From Bryobacterales bacterium (GTDB lineage Bacteria; Acidobacteriota; Terriglobia; Bryobacterales; Bryobacteraceae), in assembly GCA_020851555.1 (NCBI GenBank), contig JADZCM010000017.1, positions 124,001 to 188,000 of the forward strand: a DNA stretch of 64,000 nt, read 5' to 3'. Position 1 is the stretch's first letter. The number at the start of each line of letters is the position of its first letter. Both the position numbers and the translations under genes were made by a program. Positions 44,092 through 51,926 of this stretch are shown here, in pieces. The notes beneath the pieces were generated by a model. The model was given only the letters and a program-made list of their open reading frames with translations. It did no database searches and had not been told where the DNA came from.

Positions 44092-45137
44092 TCGGTGTCG
44101 GTCACTTTGGCGATGTGCCGGAACACCCCCGGTTCGTGTCCGGTGCGGCTGGCAAGGGCCAGGGCAAGCATCTGGACCGGGAGAATCTCCAGCAGGGGCA
44201 GAGTCGCGGAGTCGGGGGCCGCTATGCGGAGCGCGCCGGAGTCCGCGTCGCCGCCGATCCAGGCGGCTTTGCTTCCGCAACGGAGCAGGTCATCGGCGAG
44301 GCGGCGGTTCAGGTGGACCGTCGGCGGCTCGCCCGCGAATACGCACACCGCGACCCCCGGCCCGGCTATCTCGAGGGGGCCGTGGCGGAAGGCGGCGCTG
44401 CTCATCCCCTCGGCGTGAAAGCGCGCCGCCTCTTTGAGGATGAGACCTCCCTCGCCCGCCGAGGAGAGCGAGCGGCCGCGCCCCACCAGGAAGAGGCGGT
44501 CCATGCCTTCCGCAAACGCCGCCAGCCACTCAACGTGCGAGGTCCAATGGGCAAGATACGCGCGCATGGGGTCGCACGCGCTGCGCAGCGAGTGCAGCGC
44601 CCGGTCTACACTGGAGTCCGTGAGCCGGGCTCCGAGCCACTCGAGCGCCGCCAGGGAAGCGATGTAGGTCTTGGAGGAAACCGCCGCCTCTGTTCCCGCC
44701 CGCAGTTCCACCAGATACCGGGCGGACGCAGCCAGGGGCGAAGACGGGGTATTGGTTACGGCCAGCACCGGTACGTTGCCGCCGGCCAGTTCCAGCAACC
44801 GCACCATCTCGGCGCTCCGGCCCGATTGGGAGACGGCGATGACCAGGTTGTCCGGCACAACCGCAGCCGGCAGGTAGTGGACCAGTTCCGACGTCTCCAC
44901 CAGCAGCGGCGCGAACCCGTGCGCGGCGAGCCGCAGGTACAGAGGGACCAGCGCGTGGTAGGAGGCGCCCATCCCCGTGAGAACGACGCGGCGGAAGCGC
45001 CCGCGCGACAGTTGCCCGGGCAGGTTGTCTGGAAACTCGACGGTCTCCAAATAGTCCAACGTATCCGAGAGCGCCTGCGGCTGTTCGAGCAGATCCCGCA
45101 CAAACCTGAAGCCTGTAAGATCAGCGGTGGAGAGCAT
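44088..45137 (-). CDS. SIS-domain sugar isomerase/deaminase-like protein
   Basis: A 349-residue protein with two SIS (sugar isomerase) domains, related to the GlmS C-terminal half and AgaS/NagB-II-like enzymes. Motifs are VVLTGMGASYHAL, the phosphosugar loop AVSQSGRSAEMV and SSKTYIASLAAL in domain one, then VGRGRSLSSAGEG and HGPLEIAGPG in domain two. It lacks a glutamine-amidotransferase domain, so it is not glucosamine-6-phosphate synthase. A deaminase or isomerase for an amino-sugar phosphate is the best guess. GAGGAAAA precedes the ATG, and a TATTAT hexamer upstream (minus strand) may be its -10. Confidence 0.82.
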   Translation of the reverse strand: MLSTADLTGFRFVRDLLEQPQALSDTLDYLETVEFPDNLPGQLSRGRFRRVVLTGMGASYHALVPLYLRLAAHGFAPLLVETSELVHYLPAAVVPDNLVIAVSQSGRSAEMVRLLELAGGNVPVLAVTNTPSSPLAASARYLVELRAGTEAAVSSKTYIASLAALEWLGARLTDSSVDRALHSLRSACDPMRAYLAHWTSHVEWLAAFAEGMDRLFLVGRGRSLSSAGEGGLILKEAARFHAEGMSSAAFRHGPLEIAGPGVAVCVFAGEPPTVHLNRRLADDLLRCGSKAAWIGGDADSGALRIAAPDSATLPLLEILPVQMLALALASRTGHEPGVFRHIAKVTDTE

Positions 45138-45372
45138 TTTTCCTCGCTGCTCATAATATCACTACGCCGTGATTGCACACACTTCGGACTCCCGCGCCAC
45201 GCATTCCCGCCCACTCCTGAGGAGAATGTGGCGGGCGCAATCCGCCGTCCGGCCCTCCTGCTTCTCACGCCGCAGGCCTGTCCGGGGACGGGCGGTGAAC
45301 CGCGCCGTCTTGAGGCTCGGGTTATTCCGCATGATTTCCCGCCCGTACCGGCCGTGAGACCGGCGGGGGGGG
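45138..45372. other. Intergenic spacer, no gene found
   Basis: This 235-nt spacer lies between the SIS gene (minus strand start) and the alcohol dehydrogenase stop. It contains a TATTAT -10-like hexamer near the SIS gene and an imperfect inverted repeat, CCCGCCCA to TGTGGCGGG, around 45208-45240. No convincing reading frame or RNA gene is seen. Confidence 0.4.
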
Positions 45373-46509
45373 TCAGAGGGCGCCGGAAAGGATCAGATAC
45401 AGCTCGTCCCTGGTCAGCGGGATGGGGTTGCCCTTCATGCTGCTGGCTTTGGACGCCTTCTCGATGAGTTCCGGGATGTGCTCCGTGCGGATTCCGTAAG
45501 AGTCCAGCGTGGGAATCTCCAGTTCCCGCACCAGCGATTCCACCCACTGCACGCCGTCCTCCGGCTCGGCGTCGCGCCGGCCGGTGAGCAGGCGCGCGAC
45601 GTGGCGGTAGCGTTCCAGCGCCGGACTCCGGCGGGAGCGCGCCCGCAGGGCCGCGATGTTGACCTCCATGACCCGCGGCAGCAGGCAGGCGCAGACCGCC
45701 CCGTGAGGCGCGTCGAATGCGCCTCCAATCGGCGCGGCGAATCCGTGCACTGCTCCCAGCCCGGCATTGGCGAGAGCCATGCCCCCGAACAGGCTTGCCA
45801 GGGACATGTCCTCTCTGGCCCGTCCGTCGAGGCCGTCCAGGTAGGCGCGGGACAGGCTGCGCGCCGCGCGCCGCATGCCTTCCAGACAGACGGCGTCCGT
45901 CACGGGATTGGCGCGCACCGAGACGAACGGCTCGATCAGTTGCGTAAGAGCGTCGAGTCCGGTGGAAGCCGTCAGCGCCGGAGGCAGATCATGGGTCAGC
46001 TCGGGATCCACCAGCGCCAAACGGGGCAGCATCAGGGGACTACGAAGACTGGCCTTCACCCCGTGTTCGGGCGAGGCCAGAACCGCGTTCCGGGTGACCT
46101 CGGCGCCGGTCCCGGCGGTGGTCGGCACGGCGATGAACGGCAGCGGGGCATGCCGCAAAGCCTCTCCCCTCCCCACCACTTCCAGGTAGTCGAGCGGCTC
46201 GCCGCTGTTGGCGGCGAGCGCCGCCACGGCCTTCGCGGCATCGATCGCGCTGCCACCGCCGAGCCCGATCACGACATCGCAGCGCTCCTCGCGCAGGCGC
46301 GCCACTCCCTCCCGGACCAGTTGCACCGAAGGCTCGCCGGCCACCGGGAAGACGACGTGCGGCAGCGCGCCGAGATTGGGGGCCCGCTCCGGCGGCAGAC
46401 CCATGGCCAGGAAAGCTCTGGCGCCCATAGTTGCGGCTTCCCCGGCAAGCCCGGCCGCCGTCCCGCCTCCGAACAGAATCCGTGTCGCCGTTGCGAACTC
46501 GAAGCGCAT
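45373..46509 (-). CDS. Iron-containing alcohol dehydrogenase family protein
   Basis: A 378-residue group III (iron-type) dehydrogenase. The opening MRFEFATATRILFGGG is the family N-terminus. Other motifs are the NAD-binding GLGGGSAIDAAKA, the loop VPTTAGTGAEVT and LTASTGLDALTQLIE. The metal-ligand region is ANAGLGAVHGFAAPIGG followed by HGAVCACLLP. The start at 46509 is preferred; ATG at 46518 would add three residues and overlap the LsrG-like gene. Substrates of relatives include lactaldehyde, propanediol and maleylacetate, and the real one is unknown here. It follows the LsrG-like gene with a 2-nt gap, so both are one unit. Confidence 0.87.
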   Translation of the reverse strand: MRFEFATATRILFGGGTAAGLAGEAATMGARAFLAMGLPPERAPNLGALPHVVFPVAGEPSVQLVREGVARLREERCDVVIGLGGGSAIDAAKAVAALAANSGEPLDYLEVVGRGEALRHAPLPFIAVPTTAGTGAEVTRNAVLASPEHGVKASLRSPLMLPRLALVDPELTHDLPPALTASTGLDALTQLIEPFVSVRANPVTDAVCLEGMRRAARSLSRAYLDGLDGRAREDMSLASLFGGMALANAGLGAVHGFAAPIGGAFDAPHGAVCACLLPRVMEVNIAALRARSRRSPALERYRHVARLLTGRRDAEPEDGVQWVESLVRELEIPTLDSYGIRTEHIPELIEKASKASSMKGNPIPLTRDELYLILSGAL

Positions 46510-46511
46510 AG

Positions 46512-46817
46512 CTACCATGCCTCGTCGTCCGGAAAAACGTTGGAGTATTTCACGCTGCTGCGCGGCTCGGCCATCATCGGCGCAACCGCGTCCCGCCAGG
46601 CGGCGTAGTGGGCGGCCGCCTTGTGGGCCGCCGGCGCTTCCGGCGTGCGGTAGCACTCCACCAGCACGAAGCGCGTGGGGTCGTCGGTCTGCTGGACTAC
46701 GTCGAAGCGGGCGATCCCCGGCTCCTGCACGCTGGCGCGCGCGTTTTCCAGGCACGCCCGGCGGAACGCGTCCACGGCTTCCGGCTTCACCTTCACATGA
46801 ACATGCACCACTAGCAC
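46512..46817 (-). CDS. LsrG-like antibiotic-biosynthesis-monooxygenase fold protein
   Basis: A 101-residue ferredoxin-like (ABM) protein. The sequence follows LsrG, the enzyme that processes phosphorylated autoinducer-2: [13 protein letters not shown], then [33 protein letters not shown] and [11 protein letters not shown]. Start: GTG at 46817 is preferred because AGGAGG lies 7 nt upstream; GTG at 46823 lies directly on the Shine-Dalgarno and would be too close. It is co-transcribed with the iron-type dehydrogenase. No lsrK, lsrF or lsr transporter is in the window, so AI-2 metabolism itself is not shown. Confidence 0.8.
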   Translation of the reverse strand: MLVVHVHVKVKPEAVDAFRRACLENARASVQEPGIARFDVVQQTDDPTRFVLVECYRTPEAPAAHKAAAHYAAWRDAVAPMMAEPRSSVKYSNVFPDDEAW

Positions 46818-46971
46818 GGGCACTCCTCCTTACAAGCTCATGGTATATCGGAGCCGGCAGCGGGTGGCCGCGCGGTCGAAAACTCCGACTTCGCCAACCA
46901 CCCACTCCAGCCGGGGCACCGCCGCCAGATGCCGCCGCGTCCCCCCTTGGCTATGATGGTGATACACGCGC

Positions 46972-47976
46972 ATGGCTTCAGGTTCGGCAGCGCTTCCCCG
47001 CCGGAAGTTGCCTGCCTGGTTTCTCCCAGCCTTGGGATACGGGCTCTCGGCGGCATCCTTGATATGGGTGTACTGGGGGTTCGACTGGAAGCACGATCTG
47101 CCGAAGCTCGGCGCAATCCATTGGGGCTGGGTTTCCTTCGCCATCGCGTCTGACGTGGGCGCCTACTTCATTGGTGGTTGGCGCTGGAGCCTGCTGTTGC
47201 GCCCCGTGGCGCCGGCCGGGTTCCTCCGGTCGACGCAGGCGATTTTCGTCGGCCTGTTCACGAATTCCATCCTTCCATTCAGGCCGGGTGAACTCTTACG
47301 CGGCTACCTGCAAGCCCGCTGGCTCGAAATCCCGTACTCGGTGTGCCTGGCCTCGGTGGCCGTCGAGCGCATCCTGGACGGCGTCCTGCTGGTCCTGGGC
47401 TTCTACGCCGTGACTCTGTTCGTGCAAGTGCCCGGCTACCTGCGGGATGGGAGCCTGGCTCTGGCTGTGTTAGTCGGCATTCTGGCGGTTTTGTTGGGAA
47501 TCGTCATGTTCCACAAGCACCACGCACACGCGGCGGTCGCCCGGAGCCGCTGGGCGGCGATGCTGTGGCACGTGGTGGAAGGGCTGCACGAAATGGGGAA
47601 TTCCAGGACCTTTCCCGCTGCCGTGGGGGCGAGCGCGCTTTACCTGGCCGTGCAGGTGCTGCCCATCTACGCGCTGGCGCGTGGATTGAAGCTGGATCTG
47701 CCTTTCGGCGCGCTGGCCGTGGTGCTGATGGTCCTCCGGATTGGAACGGTGCTGCCGCAGGCCCCCGGCAACGTCGGGGGCTTTCAGTTCTTCACGGTCG
47801 TGGCCTTGCATCTGTTTCACGTTGACAAGGGCGTGGCGGCGGGCTTCGCCACGCTGCTGTTCCTGGTCGTTACGGTGCCGCTCCTGGTTGGAGGCGCGGT
47901 GGCCGTCGCGCTGACCGGCCTCCGGATCCGGGACCTACAGCACCACGCCCGCGCGGGCCTCACGCGTAGCGTATAA
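46972..47976 (+). CDS. UPF0104/AglD-type integral membrane protein
   Basis: A 334-residue protein with about eight transmembrane segments, of the lysylphosphatidylglycerol-synthase membrane-domain (UPF0104) family. Characteristic phrases are GGWRWSLLLRP, the core LPFRPGELLRGY, and SVAVERILDGVLLVLGFY. Later ones are VLRIGTVLPQAPGNVGGFQFF and ATLLFLVVTVPLLVGG. Family members act as flippases for lipid-linked groups or support glycosylation, but the substrate here is unknown. The soluble synthase domain of MprF is absent. A TATAAT overlaps its stop codon and probably serves selA. Confidence 0.88.
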   Translation: MASGSAALPRRKLPAWFLPALGYGLSAASLIWVYWGFDWKHDLPKLGAIHWGWVSFAIASDVGAYFIGGWRWSLLLRPVAPAGFLRSTQAIFVGLFTNSILPFRPGELLRGYLQARWLEIPYSVCLASVAVERILDGVLLVLGFYAVTLFVQVPGYLRDGSLALAVLVGILAVLLGIVMFHKHHAHAAVARSRWAAMLWHVVEGLHEMGNSRTFPAAVGASALYLAVQVLPIYALARGLKLDLPFGALAVVLMVLRIGTVLPQAPGNVGGFQFFTVVALHLFHVDKGVAAGFATLLFLVVTVPLLVGGAVAVALTGLRIRDLQHHARAGLTRSV

Positions 47977-47977
47977 T
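47972..47977 (+). promoter_or_regulatory. Consensus -10 (TATAAT) upstream of selA
   Basis: A perfect TATAAT overlaps the stop codon of the UPF0104 gene and ends 18 nt before the GTG of selA; GAGGAA (47984-47989) lies between. No clear -35 is visible. Confidence 0.45.
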
Positions 47978-47995
47978 CCTCCCTGAGGAAAATGC

Positions 47996-49312
47996 GTGGA
48001 ACTCCGTGACCTGCCGGGCGTGGATCAGGTCCTCGGCCGTCTGGCCCCATTGCTGGCCCGCTTCCCAAGAGAACTGGTGGTTGGAGAAGTGCGCCGCGTC
48101 CTGGATGAGATGCGCGCCGGTTTGAGGTCGGGCGCTTCTCCGGATGAGGCCTCCGTGGAGGAGCGGGTCGAACGCTCGCTCGCCGCCCTTGCCCGCCCCT
48201 CGCTGAGGCGCGTCATCAACGCCACGGGCGTGATTCTGCATACCAACCTGGGCCGGGCCCCACTCCCAGGCTACCCGCTGGTTACGGGCTACTCGAACCT
48301 CGAGTACGATCTTGAGGCGGGCGCGCGCGGCAGGCGCGACGTGCACGCGGGCGGACTGCTGCGGAGGCTGCTCGGCGCCCCCGCCATCGCCGTCAATAAC
48401 AACGCCGCCGCGGTGTATCTCGTGTTGCACGAACTGGCCGCCGGCCAGGAAGTGCTGGTTTCCCGCGGCGAGCTGATCGAAATCGGCGACGGCTTCCGGA
48501 TTCCGGAAATCATGGCCCACTCGGGCGCCCTGGTGCGGGAGGTTGGAACCACGAACCGCACCCACCTCGACGATTACCGGGAGGCGCTCACTCCCCGGAC
48601 GCGCCTCATCCTGCGTGTTCACCGCAGCAACTTCCGGATGAGCGGCTTCACGTCCAGCCCGGGAGTCGCGGAACTGGCAGCCCTGGGCAGGGAGACCGGC
48701 GTGCCGGTCTACGAGGATCTGGGCAGCGGGTGTCTCATGGATCTCAGCGCCTGGGGCATCGACGAGCCCCAGCCTGCCGCAAGTCTCCGCGCGGGCGCCG
48801 GCCTGGTATCGTTCAGCGGCGACAAGCTGCTCGGCGGACCGCAAGCCGGCATCATCGCCGGGCAGCCCGATCTGGTCTCACGCCTGCGCCGGAATCCCAT
48901 GTACCGCGCCTTCCGCCTGGACAAGTTGGTCTTGCAGGCGCTCGAAACCACGGCCCGTCTGCTGGTGCTCGGAGAACACCGGCGGATCCCCGTGCTGCGC
49001 ATGATCACCATGCCGGCGGACGAGATCCGTGCGCGCGCCGAATTGGTCCTCGCACGGCTGGACGCGCCTGGAGTGGAACTGACCGCGGGAGAGTCTGTCG
49101 TCGGGGGAGGTTCGACACCCGGGCAATCCTTGCCAACGTGGCTGATGGCGTTCGCCTCCGCAGCGCCCGACGCGCTGGAACGCCAATTGAGGTCATCCGA
49201 CCCGCCGGTTCTGGCGCGTATCGAGAGAAACCGGCTATTGATCGATCTGCGTACGGTTCAGCCGGAGGAGGAGGCGGAACTTACGCGGGCGCTTCAGGCC
49301 CTCTCCTGGTAG
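47996..49312 (+). CDS. selA: L-seryl-tRNA(Sec) selenium transferase SelA
   Basis: A 438-residue PLP enzyme that converts seryl-tRNA(Sec) to selenocysteinyl-tRNA(Sec) using selenophosphate. Motifs are [50 protein letters not shown] and [13 protein letters not shown]. The PLP-lysine loop is [17 protein letters not shown] and the tail is [10 protein letters not shown]. Start is GTG at 47996, preceded by GAGGAA. Length is normal. Its presence implies a selenocysteine system, yet selB, selD and tRNA-Sec are not next to it. The 3' end overlaps the convergent efp gene by 19 nt. Confidence 0.95.
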   Translation: MELRDLPGVDQVLGRLAPLLARFPRELVVGEVRRVLDEMRAGLRSGASPDEASVEERVERSLAALARPSLRRVINATGVILHTNLGRAPLPGYPLVTGYSNLEYDLEAGARGRRDVHAGGLLRRLLGAPAIAVNNNAAAVYLVLHELAAGQEVLVSRGELIEIGDGFRIPEIMAHSGALVREVGTTNRTHLDDYREALTPRTRLILRVHRSNFRMSGFTSSPGVAELAALGRETGVPVYEDLGSGCLMDLSAWGIDEPQPAASLRAGAGLVSFSGDKLLGGPQAGIIAGQPDLVSRLRRNPMYRAFRLDKLVLQALETTARLLVLGEHRRIPVLRMITMPADEIRARAELVLARLDAPGVELTAGESVVGGGSTPGQSLPTWLMAFASAAPDALERQLRSSDPPVLARIERNRLLIDLRTVQPEEEAELTRALQALSW

Positions 49313-49851
49313 GTTCCCTCGGCCGTACTTACCCGGATCTTCTCTCCGGCATTGATGAAGGGCGGGACTTGGACCACCAGGCCCGTCTCCAGCTTGGCCG
49401 GCTTGGTGACGTTCGAGACGGTGGCGCCCTTCAGCCCCGGTTCGGTCTCCACCACGGTGAGGTCCACGGTGGCCGGAAGTTCGACGCTGATCGGCCGGCC
49501 TTCGTAAAACTCCACGTTCACCTTTAGTTGGGGCACGAGATACTGCACTCCGTCACCCAGAACGTCACGGGTGAGGTGCATCTGCTCGTAATTCCCGGTG
49601 TTCATGAAGTAGTAGAACTCGCCGTCGTCGTACAGGTACTCCATCTCGTGCTCGTCGAGCAGGGCGCGTTCCACCCTGTCTTCGGAGGAGAAACGGTGCT
49701 CCGTCATGTTGCCGCTGCGCAGGTTCCGCATTTTGGCCTGCACAAAACCACGCAGGTTGCCGGGAGTGCGGTGAAGGACGCTGAAGATGGCGTAAAGATC
49801 ATTGTTGAACTTGATCACCATCCCCGGGCGCATTTGAGTGGCGGAAATCAT
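49294..49851 (-). CDS. efp: Elongation factor P
   Basis: A 185-residue translation factor that relieves ribosome stalling at polyproline. The three-domain pattern is complete: the start [14 protein letters not shown], the activation loop, then [20 protein letters not shown] and a C-terminal [27 protein letters not shown] segment. The loop reads [16 protein letters not shown]. The tip position that is Lys (EpmA type) or Arg (EarP type) in well-known EF-Ps is Asn32 here, with Arg34 nearby. TAAAAT (minus strand, 49860-49865) lies 8 nt before the ATG and no Shine-Dalgarno is visible, so the mRNA may be nearly leaderless. Confidence 0.95.
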   Translation of the reverse strand: MISATQMRPGMVIKFNNDLYAIFSVLHRTPGNLRGFVQAKMRNLRSGNMTEHRFSSEDRVERALLDEHEMEYLYDDGEFYYFMNTGNYEQMHLTRDVLGDGVQYLVPQLKVNVEFYEGRPISVELPATVDLTVVETEPGLKGATVSNVTKPAKLETGLVVQVPPFINAGEKIRVSTAEGTYQERA

Positions 49852-49859
49852 GTGTTTTC

Positions 49860-49865
49860 ATTTTA
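49860..49865 (-). promoter_or_regulatory. Candidate -10 of efp (TAAAAT)
   Basis: Read on the minus strand, TAAAAT is followed by GAAAACAC and the ATG of efp. With usual spacing the start of transcription would be within a few nt of the ATG. No good -35 is seen. Confidence 0.35.
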
Positions 49866-49928
49866 GCAAAGGGCTGGGAAAGCCCATTCGTGGTACGCTG
49901 TGGCTAATCCGCACACTCAGAGAAGAGT

Positions 49929-50231
49929 TTGCAGCGATGTACAGACTGGGAAAACGTCCGGACCGTCGCGCCTTACAATGGCAGCGGTTCTGACTGCCTG
50001 GGTCCAGCCCGGTCCGTGTTCAAGAGCAAAGGCCGAGAGGGGCCGGCGCTGGCGGGACTGGTAGGTCTCACGGATGCGCAGGTAATGCAAATTCTGGAGA
50101 CGGGCCTGCGAGATGGGCGGCCGCTGGGGGCTCCAATGCCTCGCTACCAGTTTGACCGGGAGGATGCGGAAGCCATCACCGCCTACCTGCGTTCCCTGAA
50201 GCCTCCGCCCCGGCCCGCGGAGATGCAGTAG
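49929..50231 (+). pseudogene. Degenerate cytochrome c-like gene, heme motif lost
   Basis: A 100-codon frame from a TTG at 49929. Its C-terminal half reads like a class I cytochrome c: GPALAGLVGLTDAQVMQIL, the axial Met region GAPMPRYQF, and DAEAITAYLRSLK. Where a CxxCH heme motif should be, the sequence is GSDCLGP (about residues 21-27), so the first Cys is Gly and the His is Leu. There is no signal peptide and no ATG in frame. Other frames do not restore CxxCH. It is best read as a decayed gene, although a heme-free derivative cannot be excluded. Confidence 0.55.
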
Positions 50232-50301
50232 ATCTCCATACGGTGCATTGGCGGTACGGCAGTCGCCGATCTGATGCCGCCCGTCCTTACGGCAAGCAAC
50301 C

Positions 50302-50328
50302 GGCAGGCCAGGGGCGCGATGGCCTGCC
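50302..50328. terminator. Strong 9-bp inverted repeat between convergent genes
   Basis: GGCAGGCCA (50302-50310) pairs perfectly with TGGCCTGCC (50320-50328) around a 9-nt loop. It lies between the cytochrome-like remnant and the end of the coiled-coil gene, where a bidirectional transcription stop is expected. No T-run follows on either strand, so Rho-independent action is uncertain. Confidence 0.4.
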
Positions 50329-50337
50329 CCCTCCGCT

Positions 50338-51054
50338 CTACAGATTCTCCGGCAGGGGCCGACGGCCGTGATGCTCGCTGGGGCCGCCCTGCAACGCCTG
50401 GAACGTGCTGACCAGTTTGTCGAGGCGGTCCTCCCGCGCCTGAACGGCATTGTTCAGGCCGCGAATGACCCCCGCCTGCAACTCCAGGCGCTTTTCCATG
50501 GCCTGCTGAGCGTCCTGGAGCGCGTGGGCCGCGGCGCTGACAATATTGGCGGAGTCCTCCAGTTTGTCGGTTCGGGCCGAAAGCTCCTGCAGCGACTTGG
50601 CCAGCGATTCGACCTTGGCGGTCGTCTCGGCCAGCCGGGCTGTCAGCGTTTCCAGTTCGCCGGCCATCTGTTCCAAGGACTCGAGCGCGGCGGTCATCCT
50701 CTGCCGTTCGTCCGTGATGGGAGCTTGCAGATCTCGCACGGTGGTGGCCAGCACCTCGCGGAATCCTCGGGTGAACTGTTCCGCGAACTGCTGAAGCCCC
50801 GCCGGAACCTCGGGCAGGCTCTCCGCGGGCGGTGCTTCCGGCGCCGTGACAGGCGGAGGCGGCATGGGCCGCCGTTCCAACACCACGGGCATGGCCGCGG
50901 GCGGCTTGCCCGGGGGAGGCTCCTCCAGGCCGACCGCGGGCCGCGGAGCTTCTGCCTTGGCCGGCGCCGGCCCGAGGACGGTCTGCAACCGGTTCAGCGT
51001 CAGCTTTCTCTCAGGTTGTTGCTCAAAGTCCTTCTGTTCAAAGATACTTAGCAT
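50338..51054 (-). CDS. Coiled-coil hypothetical protein
   Basis: A 238-residue protein without a signal peptide. Residues about 30-85 form a Pro/Ala/Glu-rich linker, and residues about 86-225 form a long helical coiled coil with heptad-like spacing (for example LETLTARLAETTAKVESLAKSLQEL). A short charged tail ends it. No family was recognised. It resembles bacterial cytoskeletal or scaffold-like proteins in composition only. A minus-strand TATACT hexamer about 60 nt upstream may be its -10. Neighbours (YIP1 protein, degenerate cytochrome) give no functional hint. Confidence 0.7.
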   Translation of the reverse strand: MLSIFEQKDFEQQPERKLTLNRLQTVLGPAPAKAEAPRPAVGLEEPPPGKPPAAMPVVLERRPMPPPPVTAPEAPPAESLPEVPAGLQQFAEQFTRGFREVLATTVRDLQAPITDERQRMTAALESLEQMAGELETLTARLAETTAKVESLAKSLQELSARTDKLEDSANIVSAAAHALQDAQQAMEKRLELQAGVIRGLNNAVQAREDRLDKLVSTFQALQGGPSEHHGRRPLPENL

Positions 51055-51157
51055 CTTGCTGTGCCCGCCTGTCGTTGGTGACGTGGTGCCTCTCGATGGC
51101 GAGTGTAGTATATTCTTTGCTGGTCAACAAGATTCCAAATGGGTAGCCCATCCCTGC

Positions 51158-51169
51158 TAACCTTGGTTA
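51158..51169. promoter_or_regulatory. Small dyad upstream of the YIP1 gene
   Basis: TAACC and GGTTA flank a TT, giving a 12-nt dyad 17 nt before the ATG at 51186. It is near the expected transcription start and may be an operator or simple chance. Confidence 0.2.
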
Positions 51170-51185
51170 ACCTACCGGAGACAAC

Positions 51186-51926
51186 ATGACGGAATCACCA
51201 GCATCCCCCAGCGCTATGTCCGAAATCGGGCGTCTGACCGGCATCTTCTGGGAACCCAAGCCGGTTTTCCAGGATCTGGCCGCGCGCCCTCGCTTTTGGG
51301 CGCCGCTCATCTTACTGACGGCGCTTTCCCTCGTCTATATCATCTCCTTCTCCCGCCTGGTGGGCTGGGAAAGCATGATCCGCCGCCAGATGGACCGCAA
51401 CCCGCGCATTCAGCAACTGACCCCTGAGCAGCGCGAGCGGGCGGTCCAGCAAGGCCTGACGCTTGCGGCGCCGTTGGGGTACGCCGGGGCGGCGGTTGGG
51501 ATGACGGTGGCAAGCCTGGTTGTAGCCGGCGTGCTGTTGGGCGCCATGAACCTCCTCGGAGGGGCCGGCTTGAAGTACCGCCAGGCCTTCAGCATCACCG
51601 TCTACTCCTTCCTTCCATCCGCGCTCGCCTCAATTCTGGCCCTGCTGGTCATGTTCCTGAAGAACCCGGAGGACTTCGACCTCCAGAACCCCCTGCCTCT
51701 CAACATTGGGGCGTTTCTCAGTCCGGCGGGCACGGCGGCGTGGCTGAGGGCTATTGGGAGGTCTCTGGACCTGTTCGGCCTATGGATCATCCTGCTCATG
51801 GCCCTGGGCTTTTCGACCGCCGCGGGCAAGAGGCTGTCCTTCGGCAAGGCGCTTGTGCTGGTGGTTGTTCCCTGGGCCGTCTATGTTCTGGCCCAGGCGA
51901 GCCTGGCCGGGCTGTCCGTCGGCTAA
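51186..51926 (+). CDS. YIP1-family membrane protein
   Basis: A 246-residue protein with about five transmembrane segments and a soluble loop (residues about 60-90). The N-terminal GIFWEPKPVFQDLAARPRFW is the typical lead-in of bacterial YIP1 proteins. The hydrophobic core continues with LTLAAPLGYAGAAVGMTVAS and ends with a CFSTAAGKRLSFGKAL-like helix (GFSTAAGKRLSFGKAL). Bacterial members have no assigned function; a role in membrane organisation is often supposed. CGGAGA precedes the ATG. Its stop overlaps the mutL stop by 4 nt (convergent). Confidence 0.82.
   Translation: MTESPASPSAMSEIGRLTGIFWEPKPVFQDLAARPRFWAPLILLTALSLVYIISFSRLVGWESMIRRQMDRNPRIQQLTPEQRERAVQQGLTLAAPLGYAGAAVGMTVASLVVAGVLLGAMNLLGGAGLKYRQAFSITVYSFLPSALASILALLVMFLKNPEDFDLQNPLPLNIGAFLSPAGTAAWLRAIGRSLDLFGLWIILLMALGFSTAAGKRLSFGKALVLVVVPWAVYVLAQASLAGLSVG

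Noticed and set aside
45200-45372. Inverted repeats in the intergenic spacer as a small RNA or mobile element end
   Set aside because: The repeats are imperfect, with no promoter-terminator pair and no transposase nearby.
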